Of a stretch of DNA of 52,760 nucleotides, positions 16,247 through 24,430 are shown piece after piece (positions within the stretch are counted from its first letter, which is position 1; each line of letters opens with the position of its first letter). Both the position numbers and the translations under genes were made by a program. Below the pieces are notes generated by a model, which saw only the letters and a list, made by a program, of their open reading frames with translations, searched no databases and was not told where the DNA came from. Origin of the DNA: an uncultured Methylopila sp. (GTDB taxonomy: Bacteria; Pseudomonadota; Alphaproteobacteria; Rhizobiales; Methylopilaceae); the NCBI GenBank assembly GCA_902168115.1, contig CABHPB010000007.1, positions 1 through 52,760 on the forward strand, read 5' to 3'.

Positions 16247-17187
16247 CACCTCGCCTTCGTCAGCTCGAGCGCCCGGGCGTAGACCTCGCGCCGGGGGACG
16301 CCCGTCGAGGCCGCGACCTCGGCCACCGCGTCCTTGACCGAAACCCGAGACAGCGCCGCGGACAGCGCCGCGTCGAGATCGGTTTCCTGCAGCGCCTCTT
16401 CCTCGGGCGGAGGACCGACGACCAGCGCGATCTCGCCCTTCGGCGCGGCCTCCGAAGCAAGTTCGGCGGCGAGTTCGGGAAGCGGTCCACGCCGCACCTC
16501 CTCGAAGCGCTTGGTGAGCTCGCGCGCGATCGCGGCCGGCCGGTCGCCAAGGCCCGCGGCGAGATCGGCGAGCGAGGCCGCAAGGCGCGGACCGCTCTCG
16601 AACAGGACGAGCGTCGCGGGCAGCCGGGCGAGCTCGGCGACCCGCGCCGCGCGGGCCTGCTGCTTGGCGGGCAGAAACCCCTCGAAGAAGAAGCGGTCGG
16701 TCGGAAGGCCCGAGAGCACGAGCGCGGTCAGCACCGCCGACGCCCCGGGCGCCGAGGTCACGTCGGCGCCGGCGGCGATCGCGTCGCGCACCAGCTTGAA
16801 GCCGGGGTCGGAAACCAGCGGCGTGCCGGCGTCGGAAACCAGCGCGAGCCGCCCGCCGGCGGCGAGCTTCTCCAGCACGACGGGGCGCATCTCGGCGGCG
16901 TTGTGCTCGTGATAGGCGGCGAGCGAAGTCGATATCCCGTAGTGCGAGGTGAGTTTTCGGGTGACGCGGGTGTCCTCGCACAGCACGAGGTCGGCGCCCG
17001 CCAGCGTCTCCAGGGCGCGCAGCGTGATGTCGGCGAGCGTGCCGATCGGCGTCGCGACGACGTGAAGGCCGGGCGCGAGCGGCCCCGCCGTCATCTTCTG
17101 TCCCGCCAGCACGTAGGATCGCGCCCGATCCGTCGCCGCGGCGACAGAGGTATCATGAGGAGGACTCGTCGGCTCGGGCCTTGGCAT
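16246..17187 (-). CDS. rsmI: 16S rRNA (cytidine1402-2'-O)-methyltransferase
   Basis: A 313-residue tetrapyrrole-methylase-fold enzyme that methylates C1402 of 16S rRNA. Signature blocks are GLHVVATPIGTLADITLRAL, CEDTRVTRKLTSHYG, ALVSDAGTPLVSDPG and a FFFEGFLP motif. The chosen ATG at 17187 gives the N-terminal extension usual in Hyphomicrobiales (through SYVLAGQK); the open frame continues to 17250. Divergent from the LpoA-like gene across about 155 bp. Confidence 0.94.
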   Translation of the reverse strand: MPRPEPTSPPHDTSVAAATDRARSYVLAGQKMTAGPLAPGLHVVATPIGTLADITLRALETLAGADLVLCEDTRVTRKLTSHYGISTSLAAYHEHNAAEMRPVVLEKLAAGGRLALVSDAGTPLVSDPGFKLVRDAIAAGADVTSAPGASAVLTALVLSGLPTDRFFFEGFLPAKQQARAARVAELARLPATLVLFESGPRLAASLADLAAGLGDRPAAIARELTKRFEEVRRGPLPELAAELASEAAPKGEIALVVGPPPEEEALQETDLDAALSAALSRVSVKDAVAEVAASTGVPRREVYARALELTKAR

Positions 17188-17342
17188 GGATACGCTCGTC
17201 TTGTACTCACAAGCCAAGTCTATCGGGCGACGAGGCCAGCGCAAACGCACCCGTCGTCGCGCCGGTCGGCGGATCGTCGGGGCATGGTGCGCGGTTCAAG
17301 GCGGACGCTTGGGGAGCGTCCGGTCGGCAGATGGTGGCGGCG

Positions 17343-18602
17343 ATGTCATTTGGTTGGAGAACGGTTCGGACCTGCCTGATGGCGGCGGCGGCCTGCGCGG
17401 CGCTCGCCGCCTGCTCGTCCGACGATCAGGACAGGGCCGCGCTCGACCCGATGCCGCAGGCGGCCCCGACGCCGCGCGTCGACAGCCAGCCGCTCGGCGC
17501 GCTGCCGGGAGGCGCGCCCGCCCGGAGCGCGACCATCGGCTCCGGCGCGGTCAAGGTCGCGCTGATCCTGCCGGAAAGCTCCTCCGGCAACGCGCGCGCC
17601 GCGGCCGCCTCGATGAAGAACGCGGCCGAGCTCGCGCTGTCCGAATTCAACACCGCCGACATCCAGCTCGTGGTGAAGGACGACGGCGGCACCGCGCAGG
17701 GCGCGCGCGCCGCGGCGCAGTCGGCCGCCGACGAGGGCGCCAAGCTCGTGCTCGGCCCGCTGTTTGCGCATTCCGTCGCCTCGGCGGCTCAGGTCACGCG
17801 CCAGCGCAACCTGCCGCTGCTCGCCTTCTCGACCGACCAGAGCGTCGCCGCGCCTGGCGTCTTCCTGCTGAGCTTCATGCCGGAATCGGACGCCGAGCGG
17901 ATCGTCTCCTACGCCGTCGCGCAGGGGAAGAAGTCGTTCGCGGCGCTCATCCCGGAGACGGGCTACGGATCGGTCGTCGAGGCCGCGTTCCAGCAGGCGG
18001 TCGCGAAGGCCGGGGGGCGGGTCGTCGGCCTCGAGCATTACGGGCTCGACAAGTCCAAGATGTCGGACGCCGTCTCGAAGATCTCGACCGCGCTGCCGCA
18101 GGCCGACGCCCTGCTGATCCCGGACACGGTCGACGACGTGCAGCAGCTCGTCGGGCTTCTCGCCGCCAACGGCGTCAACATGAAGCGCCTGCAGCTGCTC
18201 GGCACGGGCCTATGGGACGATCCCGCCGCCGGACGCGACGCGAGCCTCGCCGGCGCCTGGTACGCCGCGCCCGACCAGAGCGGCTACAAGGCCTTCGCCG
18301 AGCGCTACCGCGCCAAATACGGCGCCGATCCGGTGCGCACCGCCTCGCTCGCCTATGACGCGACCGCGCTCGTCGCCTCGCTGGTCAAGGCCAAGGGTCC
18401 GGACGCGCTGACGGCGGGCGCCTTCACGGACCCCTCGGGCTTCGCCGGCGTCGACGGCTCGTTCCGCTTCGAGGCTGACGGCGGCAACCAGCGCGCGCTC
18501 GCCATCTACAAGGTGCAGGCCGGGGGCGCGACCATGCTCAGCCCGCCGCCGAAGAGTTTTGAGGGCCAGACCGCGCAGGCCGCTCCGCAGCAGGCGAACT
18601 AG
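17343..18602 (+). CDS. LpoA-like penicillin-binding protein activator lipoprotein
   Basis: A 419-residue lipoprotein: a short signal with lipobox LAAC (Cys24), a Pro/Ala-rich linker, then a type I periplasmic-binding-protein fold starting at VKVALILPESSSGN and continuing with ELALSEFNTADIQLVVKDDG, LVLGPLFAHSVASAAQVT and LPLLAFSTD. This matches the C-terminal domain of LpoA, the activator of PBP1A, without its N-terminal TPR domain, as usual in alphaproteobacteria. Divergent linkage to rsmI-yraN mirrors the E. coli yraL-yraM-yraN locus. An ATG at 17331 (four residues longer) is an alternative start. A substrate-binding role for an ABC importer is less likely because no permease is near. Confidence 0.85.
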   Translation: MSFGWRTVRTCLMAAAACAALAACSSDDQDRAALDPMPQAAPTPRVDSQPLGALPGGAPARSATIGSGAVKVALILPESSSGNARAAAASMKNAAELALSEFNTADIQLVVKDDGGTAQGARAAAQSAADEGAKLVLGPLFAHSVASAAQVTRQRNLPLLAFSTDQSVAAPGVFLLSFMPESDAERIVSYAVAQGKKSFAALIPETGYGSVVEAAFQQAVAKAGGRVVGLEHYGLDKSKMSDAVSKISTALPQADALLIPDTVDDVQQLVGLLAANGVNMKRLQLLGTGLWDDPAAGRDASLAGAWYAAPDQSGYKAFAERYRAKYGADPVRTASLAYDATALVASLVKAKGPDALTAGAFTDPSGFAGVDGSFRFEADGGNQRALAIYKVQAGGATMLSPPPKSFEGQTAQAAPQQAN

Positions 18603-18615
18603 GGGGGGCCCCTAG
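18599..18615 (+). terminator. Hairpin overlapping the LpoA-like gene stop
   Basis: CTAGGGG-GGG-CCCCTAG forms a perfect 7-bp stem that includes the TAG stop codon. No T run follows, so intrinsic termination is doubtful. Together with the hairpin repeat 30 bp further on it separates two converging genes. Confidence 0.35.
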
Positions 18616-18643
18616 CGCGGCTGCGAAGCTCCAACGCTTCAGA

Positions 18644-18680
18644 CTCCCTCCCCTCGTTGAGGGGAGGGTAGGGTGGGGAG
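18644..18680 (+). repeat. CCCCTCCCC-type hairpin repeat, copy C
   Basis: Stem CCTCCCCTC/GAGGGGAGG (9 bp, 3-base loop) followed by TAGGGTGGGGAG. It shares stem and tail with copies A and B, with base changes on both sides of the stem that keep pairing. It sits between the convergent LpoA-like and TraB/GumN genes, a place where it may stop transcription from both sides. Confidence 0.65.
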
Positions 18681-18771
18681 CACCGGGCGTGGAGTTCGAC
18701 GCCCGAGGACTGCGCTCAATCCTGACCGATCCCCAGCGCGCGTGAGAAGGGCGACCGCCGGGCGCCCGGCT

Positions 18772-19953
18772 TCACCAGATCCGCGAGACGGAGTATCCTT
18801 GGCGGCGCAGGAGCTCGATCATCCCAGCGTCGCCCGGCAGGTGCAGCGCGCCGACCGCGATGAACGCCTCGCCGCCCTGAAGGATCGGCAGCGCCCGCTG
18901 GATCATCGTCACGTTGCGGCGGGTGATGAAGGCCGAGATGAAGTCGGCGTAGCCGTCGACGTCGAATACGCCCGCCCAGATCGGGCCGCGCATGGCGAGC
19001 AGGTAGCCGATCCGCCGCGTCGAATAGAGCCCGGTGATGGTGCTCTCGATGTCGGCGGGCCTGAGGCCGGTCTCGGTCGCCTCCCGCATCATCCTGAGCG
19101 CGACGTCGTCCGGGATCGAGGCTAGCGCGTCGACCTGCTCGACCGGGCTTTCCAGCGCCACAAGCGCGGCGCCCTTCTCGACCGCGAGCCGCTCGATGCG
19201 GGCGTCCGCCGTCTCGGTGTCGACGCCGGCGCGCGCCCCGGCCGCAGGTCCCGCGCAATTCGAGCGGGACAGGGTCAGCGCGAGATACCAGGGCTGCAGC
19301 TGCTCGGCGACCTGGGGCGGCACGCCGGCGTCCGACAGCTTGGCCTCGACCTCGTCCCGAAGCGGTTCCGGCAGGGCGTCCAGCGAGTTTCCGCCCGGGC
19401 GGAACGAGCGCGCCGCGACGAGCCGCCGGAGCTCGGCCGCGACCTTGCGGGTGCTCGCGCCGGGCAGCTCGGTCGCGACAACGCGCGAACGCTGCAGCGC
19501 CCGCAGCACGAGTTCGTCGAAGGATTTCGCGACGGCCTCGCTCGAATGCATCGTGCCGAACAGATAGGAGGCCTTCGCGCCTCTTCCCTCGACGCGCCAC
19601 AGCAGCCCCTGCCCGTTCGCGATGGTGCGGGCGGACGTTTCAAATCTCTCGAAGTTGGCGGCGTCGCGGGTCTGGAGCGCCTGGACGAGGTCGACGCCGA
19701 CGCAGTCGGCCGCGCGGATGACCGGCGGGGCCTGGGTCTGCTCGGGAGGGGGCGAGGCATCGTCGGTCCGCCAGCTGCCGGGCTGCGCGGCGGGAGCGGC
19801 CGGGATTTCGCCGCCGGACTGCGAGGCGCGGGCCTCGCCGGCGCGGACCAGATCAGCGAAGGAGCCAAGGATCAGCGAAGCGACCGCCAGGGCGGCGACC
19901 AAGCGCGCCCTGGGCCGTGCGATCCCGCGTCGCTCGACCATCTCATCCGCCAT
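18772..19953 (-). CDS. TraB/GumN family protein
   Basis: A 393-residue exported protein. A hydrophobic signal segment (about 17-38) and a Pro-rich linker are followed by the TraB/GumN domain with its first block WRVEGRGAKASYLFGTMHSS and the terminal block GGEAFIAVGALHLPGDAGMIELL. The GTMH and ALHLPG motifs are the paired conserved motifs of the family, which resembles Tiki-type metalloproteases; a hydrolase role is inferred from the family only. An ATG at 19941 is an alternative start. Convergent with the LpoA-like gene. Confidence 0.85.
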   Translation of the reverse strand: MADEMVERRGIARPRARLVAALAVASLILGSFADLVRAGEARASQSGGEIPAAPAAQPGSWRTDDASPPPEQTQAPPVIRAADCVGVDLVQALQTRDAANFERFETSARTIANGQGLLWRVEGRGAKASYLFGTMHSSEAVAKSFDELVLRALQRSRVVATELPGASTRKVAAELRRLVAARSFRPGGNSLDALPEPLRDEVEAKLSDAGVPPQVAEQLQPWYLALTLSRSNCAGPAAGARAGVDTETADARIERLAVEKGAALVALESPVEQVDALASIPDDVALRMMREATETGLRPADIESTITGLYSTRRIGYLLAMRGPIWAGVFDVDGYADFISAFITRRNVTMIQRALPILQGGEAFIAVGALHLPGDAGMIELLRRQGYSVSRIW

Positions 19954-20015
19954 TGAGGCAATGATGCGCGCAAGGCCCGCGCGCGCCAATCACATTTTTC
20001 GAGTTCGAAGGCGCG

Positions 20016-20657
20016 TCAGGAAGCGGCGGCGGCGGGCGCGCCGGCGAGGTCCTTCCAGCTCTCGATCGTGGAGTCGGCGTTGACGTCGTAGATGATCGGC
20101 GCGCCGGTAAAGAGCTCGCGGCGCAAGAGCTCGTCCGGCGTCAGCCGCTCCAGCGTCATGATCAGCGCGCGCAGCGAATTGCCGTGCGCGGTGACGAGCG
20201 TGGTCTTGCCCTGCAGCACCACCGGCAGGATCTCGCGCACGAAGTAGGGCAGAGCCCGCGCCACCGTGTCGCGCAGGGACTCTCCCCCGGGCGGCGGCAC
20301 CTCGTAGGAGCGGCGCCACATCAGCACCTTCTGCTCGCCCCAGGTCTTGCGCGCGTCGTCCTTGTTAAGGCCGGTCAGCTCGCCGTAGTCGCGCTCGTTC
20401 AGCGCCTCGTCCTCGACGACCGGCAAGGACTTCTGGCCGAGCTCGTTCAGCAGGAGCTGGTTGGTGCGCTGCGCGCGCTTCAGCTTGGAGGTGAAGGCGG
20501 CGTCGAAGACGACGCCCTCGGCCTTCAGCCGGCGTCCGGCCTCGATCGCCTCCTCGACGCCCTTCTCGGTGAGGTCAGGATCCTTCCACCCCGTGAAGAG
20601 GTTCTTGAGGTTCCACTCGCTCTGGCCATGGCGCACGAGGACGAGGCGACGCTGCAT
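20016..20657 (-). CDS. gpmA: 2,3-bisphosphoglycerate-dependent phosphoglycerate mutase
   Basis: A 213-residue histidine phosphatase-fold glycolytic enzyme that interconverts 3- and 2-phosphoglycerate. The phospho-histidine motif [10 protein letters not shown] is at 7-16, with [29 protein letters not shown] and the second His motif [10 protein letters not shown]. It is shorter than E. coli GpmA (about 250), as usual in alphaproteobacteria. It lies 75 bp downstream of dapB on the same strand. Confidence 0.95.
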   Translation of the reverse strand: MQRRLVLVRHGQSEWNLKNLFTGWKDPDLTEKGVEEAIEAGRRLKAEGVVFDAAFTSKLKRAQRTNQLLLNELGQKSLPVVEDEALNERDYGELTGLNKDDARKTWGEQKVLMWRRSYEVPPPGGESLRDTVARALPYFVREILPVVLQGKTTLVTAHGNSLRALIMTLERLTPDELLRRELFTGAPIIYDVNADSTIESWKDLAGAPAAAAS

Positions 20658-20732
20658 TACAGTGCTGCTCCGGGAGGGGCGGTCGGGCGGGCGCGCGTTC
20701 CTTAGCCCAGCCGCGCGCGGAAAGCGACGGGG

Positions 20733-21545
20733 TCAGTCCGCCAGCCCGAGAACGTCCGCCATACCGTAGAGGCCGGGCTTGCGGCCCCGGCCCCAGAGCG
20801 CGGCCTTCACCGCCCCGCGCGCGAAGATCATCCGGTCCTCGGCGCGGTGGCCGAGCTCGACCCGCTCGCCCGGGCCGGCGAGGATCACCATGTGGTCGCC
20901 GACCACGGTGCCGCCGCGCAGCGTCGCAAAACCGATGGTTCCCTCGGCTCGCGCGCCGACATGGCCGTCCCGCGAGCGCACCGAATGGTCAGCGAGCGAG
21001 ATCGCGCGGCCCTCGGCCACCGCCTCTCCGAGCAGCAGAGCGGTGCCGGACGGCGCGTCGACCTTGGCGCGGTGATGCATCTCGACGATCTCGACGTCCC
21101 AGTCCGGGCCGAGCGCGCGCGCCGCCTGGCGGGCGAGGCCGGCGAGCAGGTTGACGCCGAGGCTCATGTTTCCCGAGCGGATCACAGTTGCGTGTCGGGC
21201 GGCCGCGTCGAGCCGCGCGAGGTCGGCGGGGCTAAGGCCCGTCGTGCCGACGACATGGACAATGCGCGCCTGCGCGCAGAGCTCGGACAGCGCGACGGTG
21301 GCGGCCGGGACCGTGAAGTCGAGCGCGCCCTCGGCGTGGACGACGAGCGAGAGCGGGTCGTCCGTGACCTTGACCCCGAGCTCGCCGACGCCCGCGAGCT
21401 CGCCCGCATCCTTGCCGAGAACGTCGGATCCTTCACGCTCGAAGGCGCCGCCGAGTTCGACGCCGTCGGTCTCGGCGATCGCGCGCACGAGCGCGCGGCC
21501 CATACGGCCGCCTGCTCCGGCGACGATCAGGCGCATGGCTGACAT
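20733..21545 (-). CDS. dapB: 4-hydroxy-tetrahydrodipicolinate reductase
   Basis: A 270-residue enzyme of lysine and diaminopimelate biosynthesis. The NAD(P)-binding motif [15 protein letters not shown] is at the N-terminus and the catalytic block [20 protein letters not shown] is in the C-terminal half. The ATG at 21545 is chosen because GGAGG lies 6 bp before it; an ATG three codons further in is also present. Divergent from hemA. The dapB-gpmA order is common in Hyphomicrobiales. Confidence 0.96.
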   Translation of the reverse strand: MSAMRLIVAGAGGRMGRALVRAIAETDGVELGGAFEREGSDVLGKDAGELAGVGELGVKVTDDPLSLVVHAEGALDFTVPAATVALSELCAQARIVHVVGTTGLSPADLARLDAAARHATVIRSGNMSLGVNLLAGLARQAARALGPDWDVEIVEMHHRAKVDAPSGTALLLGEAVAEGRAISLADHSVRSRDGHVGARAEGTIGFATLRGGTVVGDHMVILAGPGERVELGHRAEDRMIFARGAVKAALWGRGRKPGLYGMADVLGLAD

Positions 21546-21703
21546 GGCGGGCCTCCAGCTTCTCGAACGGGCAGACGCTCTATGCGCGGGACGCCGGCGG
21601 AGCAAGCCGAATGGCGCGAACCGGGTGGAAAGCGCGGCCGTGCCACGAAGGCTTTGCGCGGCCTTCTGTCGCTTTTAGCCCTTCCGACGGCGACATTCAG
21701 AGC

Positions 21704-21709
21704 TAGAAT
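21704..21709 (+). promoter_or_regulatory. Candidate -10 element of hemA
   Basis: TAGAAT lies in the AT-richest part of the dapB-hemA spacer, 31 bp before the hemA ATG. A weak -35 candidate TTCCGA (21682-21687) is 16 bp upstream. I saw no FNR-type TTGAT-N4-ATCAA site in the spacer. Confidence 0.3.
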
Positions 21710-21740
21710 GATTATGAGTTCCCGCGGGATGGAACGCCGC

Positions 21741-22970
21741 ATGCAATACGACGCAGTCTTCCGTCGCGCGGTCGATCAGCTGCACGCCGAGAAGCGATAC
21801 AGAGTCTTCGCCGATCTTGAACGCCGCGCGGGCGATTTCCCGCGCGCGACCTGGCATGCGCCCGAAGGGGCGCGCGAGGTCGTGGTGTGGTGCTCCAACG
21901 ACTATCTCGGCATGGGCCAGCACCCGTCCGTCATCAAGGCGATGACCGAGACGGCCGAGGCGGTCGGCGCAGGCGCCGGCGGCACGCGCAACATCGCCGG
22001 CACCAACCATCCGCTCGTCCTGCTCGAGCAGGAGCTCGCCGATCTCCACGGCAAGGAGGCCGGCCTCGTCTTCTCCTCCGGCTACGTCTCGAACGAGGCG
22101 TCGATCTCGACGCTGGCGCGGCTGCTGCCGGACTGCCTGATCCTGTCGGACGCGCTGAACCACGCCTCGATGATCGCGGGCATGCGCGGCTCGGGCTGCG
22201 CCCGCAAGATCTTCGCGCACAACGATCTCGGCGACCTCGAGCGCCAGCTGAAGGAAGCCGGCCGCGAGCGGCCGAAGCTGATCGCCTTCGAGAGCGTCTA
22301 TTCGATGGACGGCGACATCGCCCCGATCGGCGCGATCTGCGACCTCGCGCAGGAATACGGCGCGATGACCTATCTCGACGAGGTCCACGCCGTCGGGATG
22401 TACGGCCCGCGCGGCGCCGGCATCGCCGAGCGCGACGGGGTGATGCACCGCGTCGACGTCATCGAGGGCACGCTCGCCAAGGCTTTCGGCGTGATCGGCG
22501 GCTACGTCACCTCCTCCAAGGCGATCGTCGACGCGATCCGCGGCTACGCGCCGGGCTTCATCTTCACCACGGCGATGCCGCCGGCGGTCGCCGCCGCGGC
22601 GCGTGCCTCGGTCTCGCACCTCAAGAACTCGCAAGCCGAGCGCGACCGTCACCAGCGCCAGGCGATGCAGACCAAGATCGCGCTTGGCGCGCGCGGACTG
22701 CCGGTGATGCCGTCCGAGACCCACATCGTGCCGGTGCTGGTCGGCTGCCCGGAGAAGGCCAAGGCCGCCTCCGACATGCTGCTCGTCGAGCACGGGATCT
22801 ACATCCAGCCGATCAACTACCCGACCGTGCCGCGCGGCACGGAGCGGCTGAGGATCTCGCCCTCGCCGCTGCACGACGACGCGCTCATCCGCGATCTCGC
22901 CCGCGCGCTCGACGCCGTCTGGGACAAGCTCGACCTGCCGCGCCGATACGAGGCGGTGGCGGCGGAGTAA
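21741..22970 (+). CDS. hemA: 5-aminolevulinate synthase
   Basis: A 409-residue PLP enzyme that condenses glycine and succinyl-CoA, the first step of the C4 (Shemin) route to haem and a marker of alphaproteobacteria. [17 protein letters not shown], the glycine-rich [24 protein letters not shown] and the PLP lysine Lys247 in [12 protein letters not shown] are standard. The start at [20 protein letters not shown] matches known ALAS N-termini; an ATG four codons upstream is possible. Divergent from dapB and followed by a small membrane protein gene. Confidence 0.97.
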   Translation: MQYDAVFRRAVDQLHAEKRYRVFADLERRAGDFPRATWHAPEGAREVVVWCSNDYLGMGQHPSVIKAMTETAEAVGAGAGGTRNIAGTNHPLVLLEQELADLHGKEAGLVFSSGYVSNEASISTLARLLPDCLILSDALNHASMIAGMRGSGCARKIFAHNDLGDLERQLKEAGRERPKLIAFESVYSMDGDIAPIGAICDLAQEYGAMTYLDEVHAVGMYGPRGAGIAERDGVMHRVDVIEGTLAKAFGVIGGYVTSSKAIVDAIRGYAPGFIFTTAMPPAVAAAARASVSHLKNSQAERDRHQRQAMQTKIALGARGLPVMPSETHIVPVLVGCPEKAKAASDMLLVEHGIYIQPINYPTVPRGTERLRISPSPLHDDALIRDLARALDAVWDKLDLPRRYEAVAAE

Positions 22971-22999
22971 GGCGCGCCGCCCTCCGCCGCGCCGCGCCG

Positions 23000-23284
23000 A
23001 TGCAGAAGCATCCCCACATCCTCAACGCGGCGTCGAACCTCCTCGGCATCGCGCTCGTCATCATCGCCGCCCTCAACGTCGCCGGGCGAAGCCGACAGGG
23101 CTTCGCCGACGACGTCGGCTGGGCGTCCGCCTTCTTCCTCAGCCTGAGCTGCCTGCTGTCGTACATGGCGATGCGCTCGGACCGCCGAGGCGAAGCCTAC
23201 GAGCTGTGGGCGGACCGCGTGTTCCTGTGCGGCCTGGTGCTGGTCATCGCCTCGGTCGTGGTGCTCGCGCTGGAGAGCGCCTGA
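23000..23284 (+). CDS. Small membrane protein of unknown function
   Basis: A 94-residue protein with three predicted membrane segments (about 12-27, 41-57 and 74-91) joined by a basic, Asp-containing loop. I do not recognise a named family, though similar small proteins with a LNAASNLLGIALVII-like first helix occur in other proteobacteria. It starts 30 bp after hemA, on the same strand, with no obvious promoter between, and ends 50 bp before mtnA. The ribosome-binding site is weak (GC-rich leader). Confidence 0.65.
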   Translation: MQKHPHILNAASNLLGIALVIIAALNVAGRSRQGFADDVGWASAFFLSLSCLLSYMAMRSDRRGEAYELWADRVFLCGLVLVIASVVVLALESA

Positions 23285-23334
23285 CGCACGGCGCGGGCGC
23301 GTGTAGTGTCGCGCGCGACGAGCAGGACAGGGCG

Positions 23335-24429
23335 ATGCGCGCGAACGGCCGAGAGACGAGAACGATCTGGCGGCAGGGCGACGAGGTCGCCGTGATCGAC
23401 CAGACCCGGCTGCCGCACGCCTTCGAGGTCGCGACGCTGCGCACGGGCGACGACGCCGTCCGCGCCATCGCAGACATGATCGTGCGCGGCGCTCCGCTGA
23501 TCGGCGCGACCGGCGCCTTCGGCCTCGCGCTCGCGATGCGCAAGGACGCCTCCGACGCCGCGCTGCGCGACGCCAGCGCCCGGCTGGAGGCCTCGCGCCC
23601 GACCGCCGTCAACCTGCGCTGGGCGCTCGAACGGATGCGCGCCCGGCTTTCGGCGACGCCTGCGTCCGATCGCGTCGACGCCGCTTTCGACGAGGCCCAG
23701 GCGATCGCCGACGAGGACGCCGACACATGCTCGGCGATCGGCGAGGCCGGGCTGGCGCTGATCTGCGACGCGCTGGCGGCGAGCGGGCGGAGCCGGCTGA
23801 ACGTCCTCACCCATTGCAACGCCGGCTGGCTCGCGACGGTCGACTGGGGCACCGCGCTCGCGCCGATCTACAAGGCCCACCGCGCGGGCGTCGATCTGCA
23901 CGTCTGGGTCGACGAGACGCGTCCGCGGAACCAGGGGGCCAGCCTCACCGCCTGGGAGCTCGGCCAGGAGGGGGTCCCGCACACCGTGATCGTCGACAAC
24001 GCCGGCGGCCATCTGATGCAGCACGGCGAGGTCGACTTCGTCATCGTCGGCAGCGACCGGACCACCCGGTCGGGCGACGTCTGCAACAAGATCGGCACCT
24101 ATCTGAAGGCGCTCGCGGCGCATGACAACGGGGTGCCGTTCTATGTCGCGCTGCCCTCCTCGACGCTCGACTGGCGGATCAGCGACGGCGTGCGGGACGT
24201 GCCGATCGAACAGCGGTCCTCGCGCGAGGTGACGCACATGACGGGCGCGACCGAGGACGGGCGGATCGAGACGGTGCGCCTGACGCCCGAGGGCAGCGCC
24301 GCTGCGAACTACGCCTTCGACGTCACGCCCGCGCGGCTCGTCACAGGCCTCGTCACCGAGCGGGGCGTCTGCGCCGCGAGCGAGGCCGGACTCGCCGGCC
24401 TGTTCCCCGCCGAAGCCAAGGCCGCCTGA
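23335..24429 (+). CDS. mtnA: S-methyl-5-thioribose-1-phosphate isomerase
   Basis: A 364-residue enzyme of the MtnA/eIF2B-alpha fold that converts 5-methylthioribose-1-phosphate to the ribulose form. VIDQTRLPH and RGAPLIGATGAFGLAL form the N-terminal part; the catalytic pair is Cys161 (LTHCNAG) and Asp241 (GSDRTT). The last coding block includes SREVTHMTG. The start at MRANGRETRT gives the usual length. The aldolase-SDR fusion starts 1 bp after the stop, so the two are translationally linked. No mtnP, mtnK or mtnBCD gene is in the window. Confidence 0.93.
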   Translation: MRANGRETRTIWRQGDEVAVIDQTRLPHAFEVATLRTGDDAVRAIADMIVRGAPLIGATGAFGLALAMRKDASDAALRDASARLEASRPTAVNLRWALERMRARLSATPASDRVDAAFDEAQAIADEDADTCSAIGEAGLALICDALAASGRSRLNVLTHCNAGWLATVDWGTALAPIYKAHRAGVDLHVWVDETRPRNQGASLTAWELGQEGVPHTVIVDNAGGHLMQHGEVDFVIVGSDRTTRSGDVCNKIGTYLKALAAHDNGVPFYVALPSSTLDWRISDGVRDVPIEQRSSREVTHMTGATEDGRIETVRLTPEGSAAANYAFDVTPARLVTGLVTERGVCAASEAGLAGLFPAEAKAA

Positions 24430-24430
24430 C

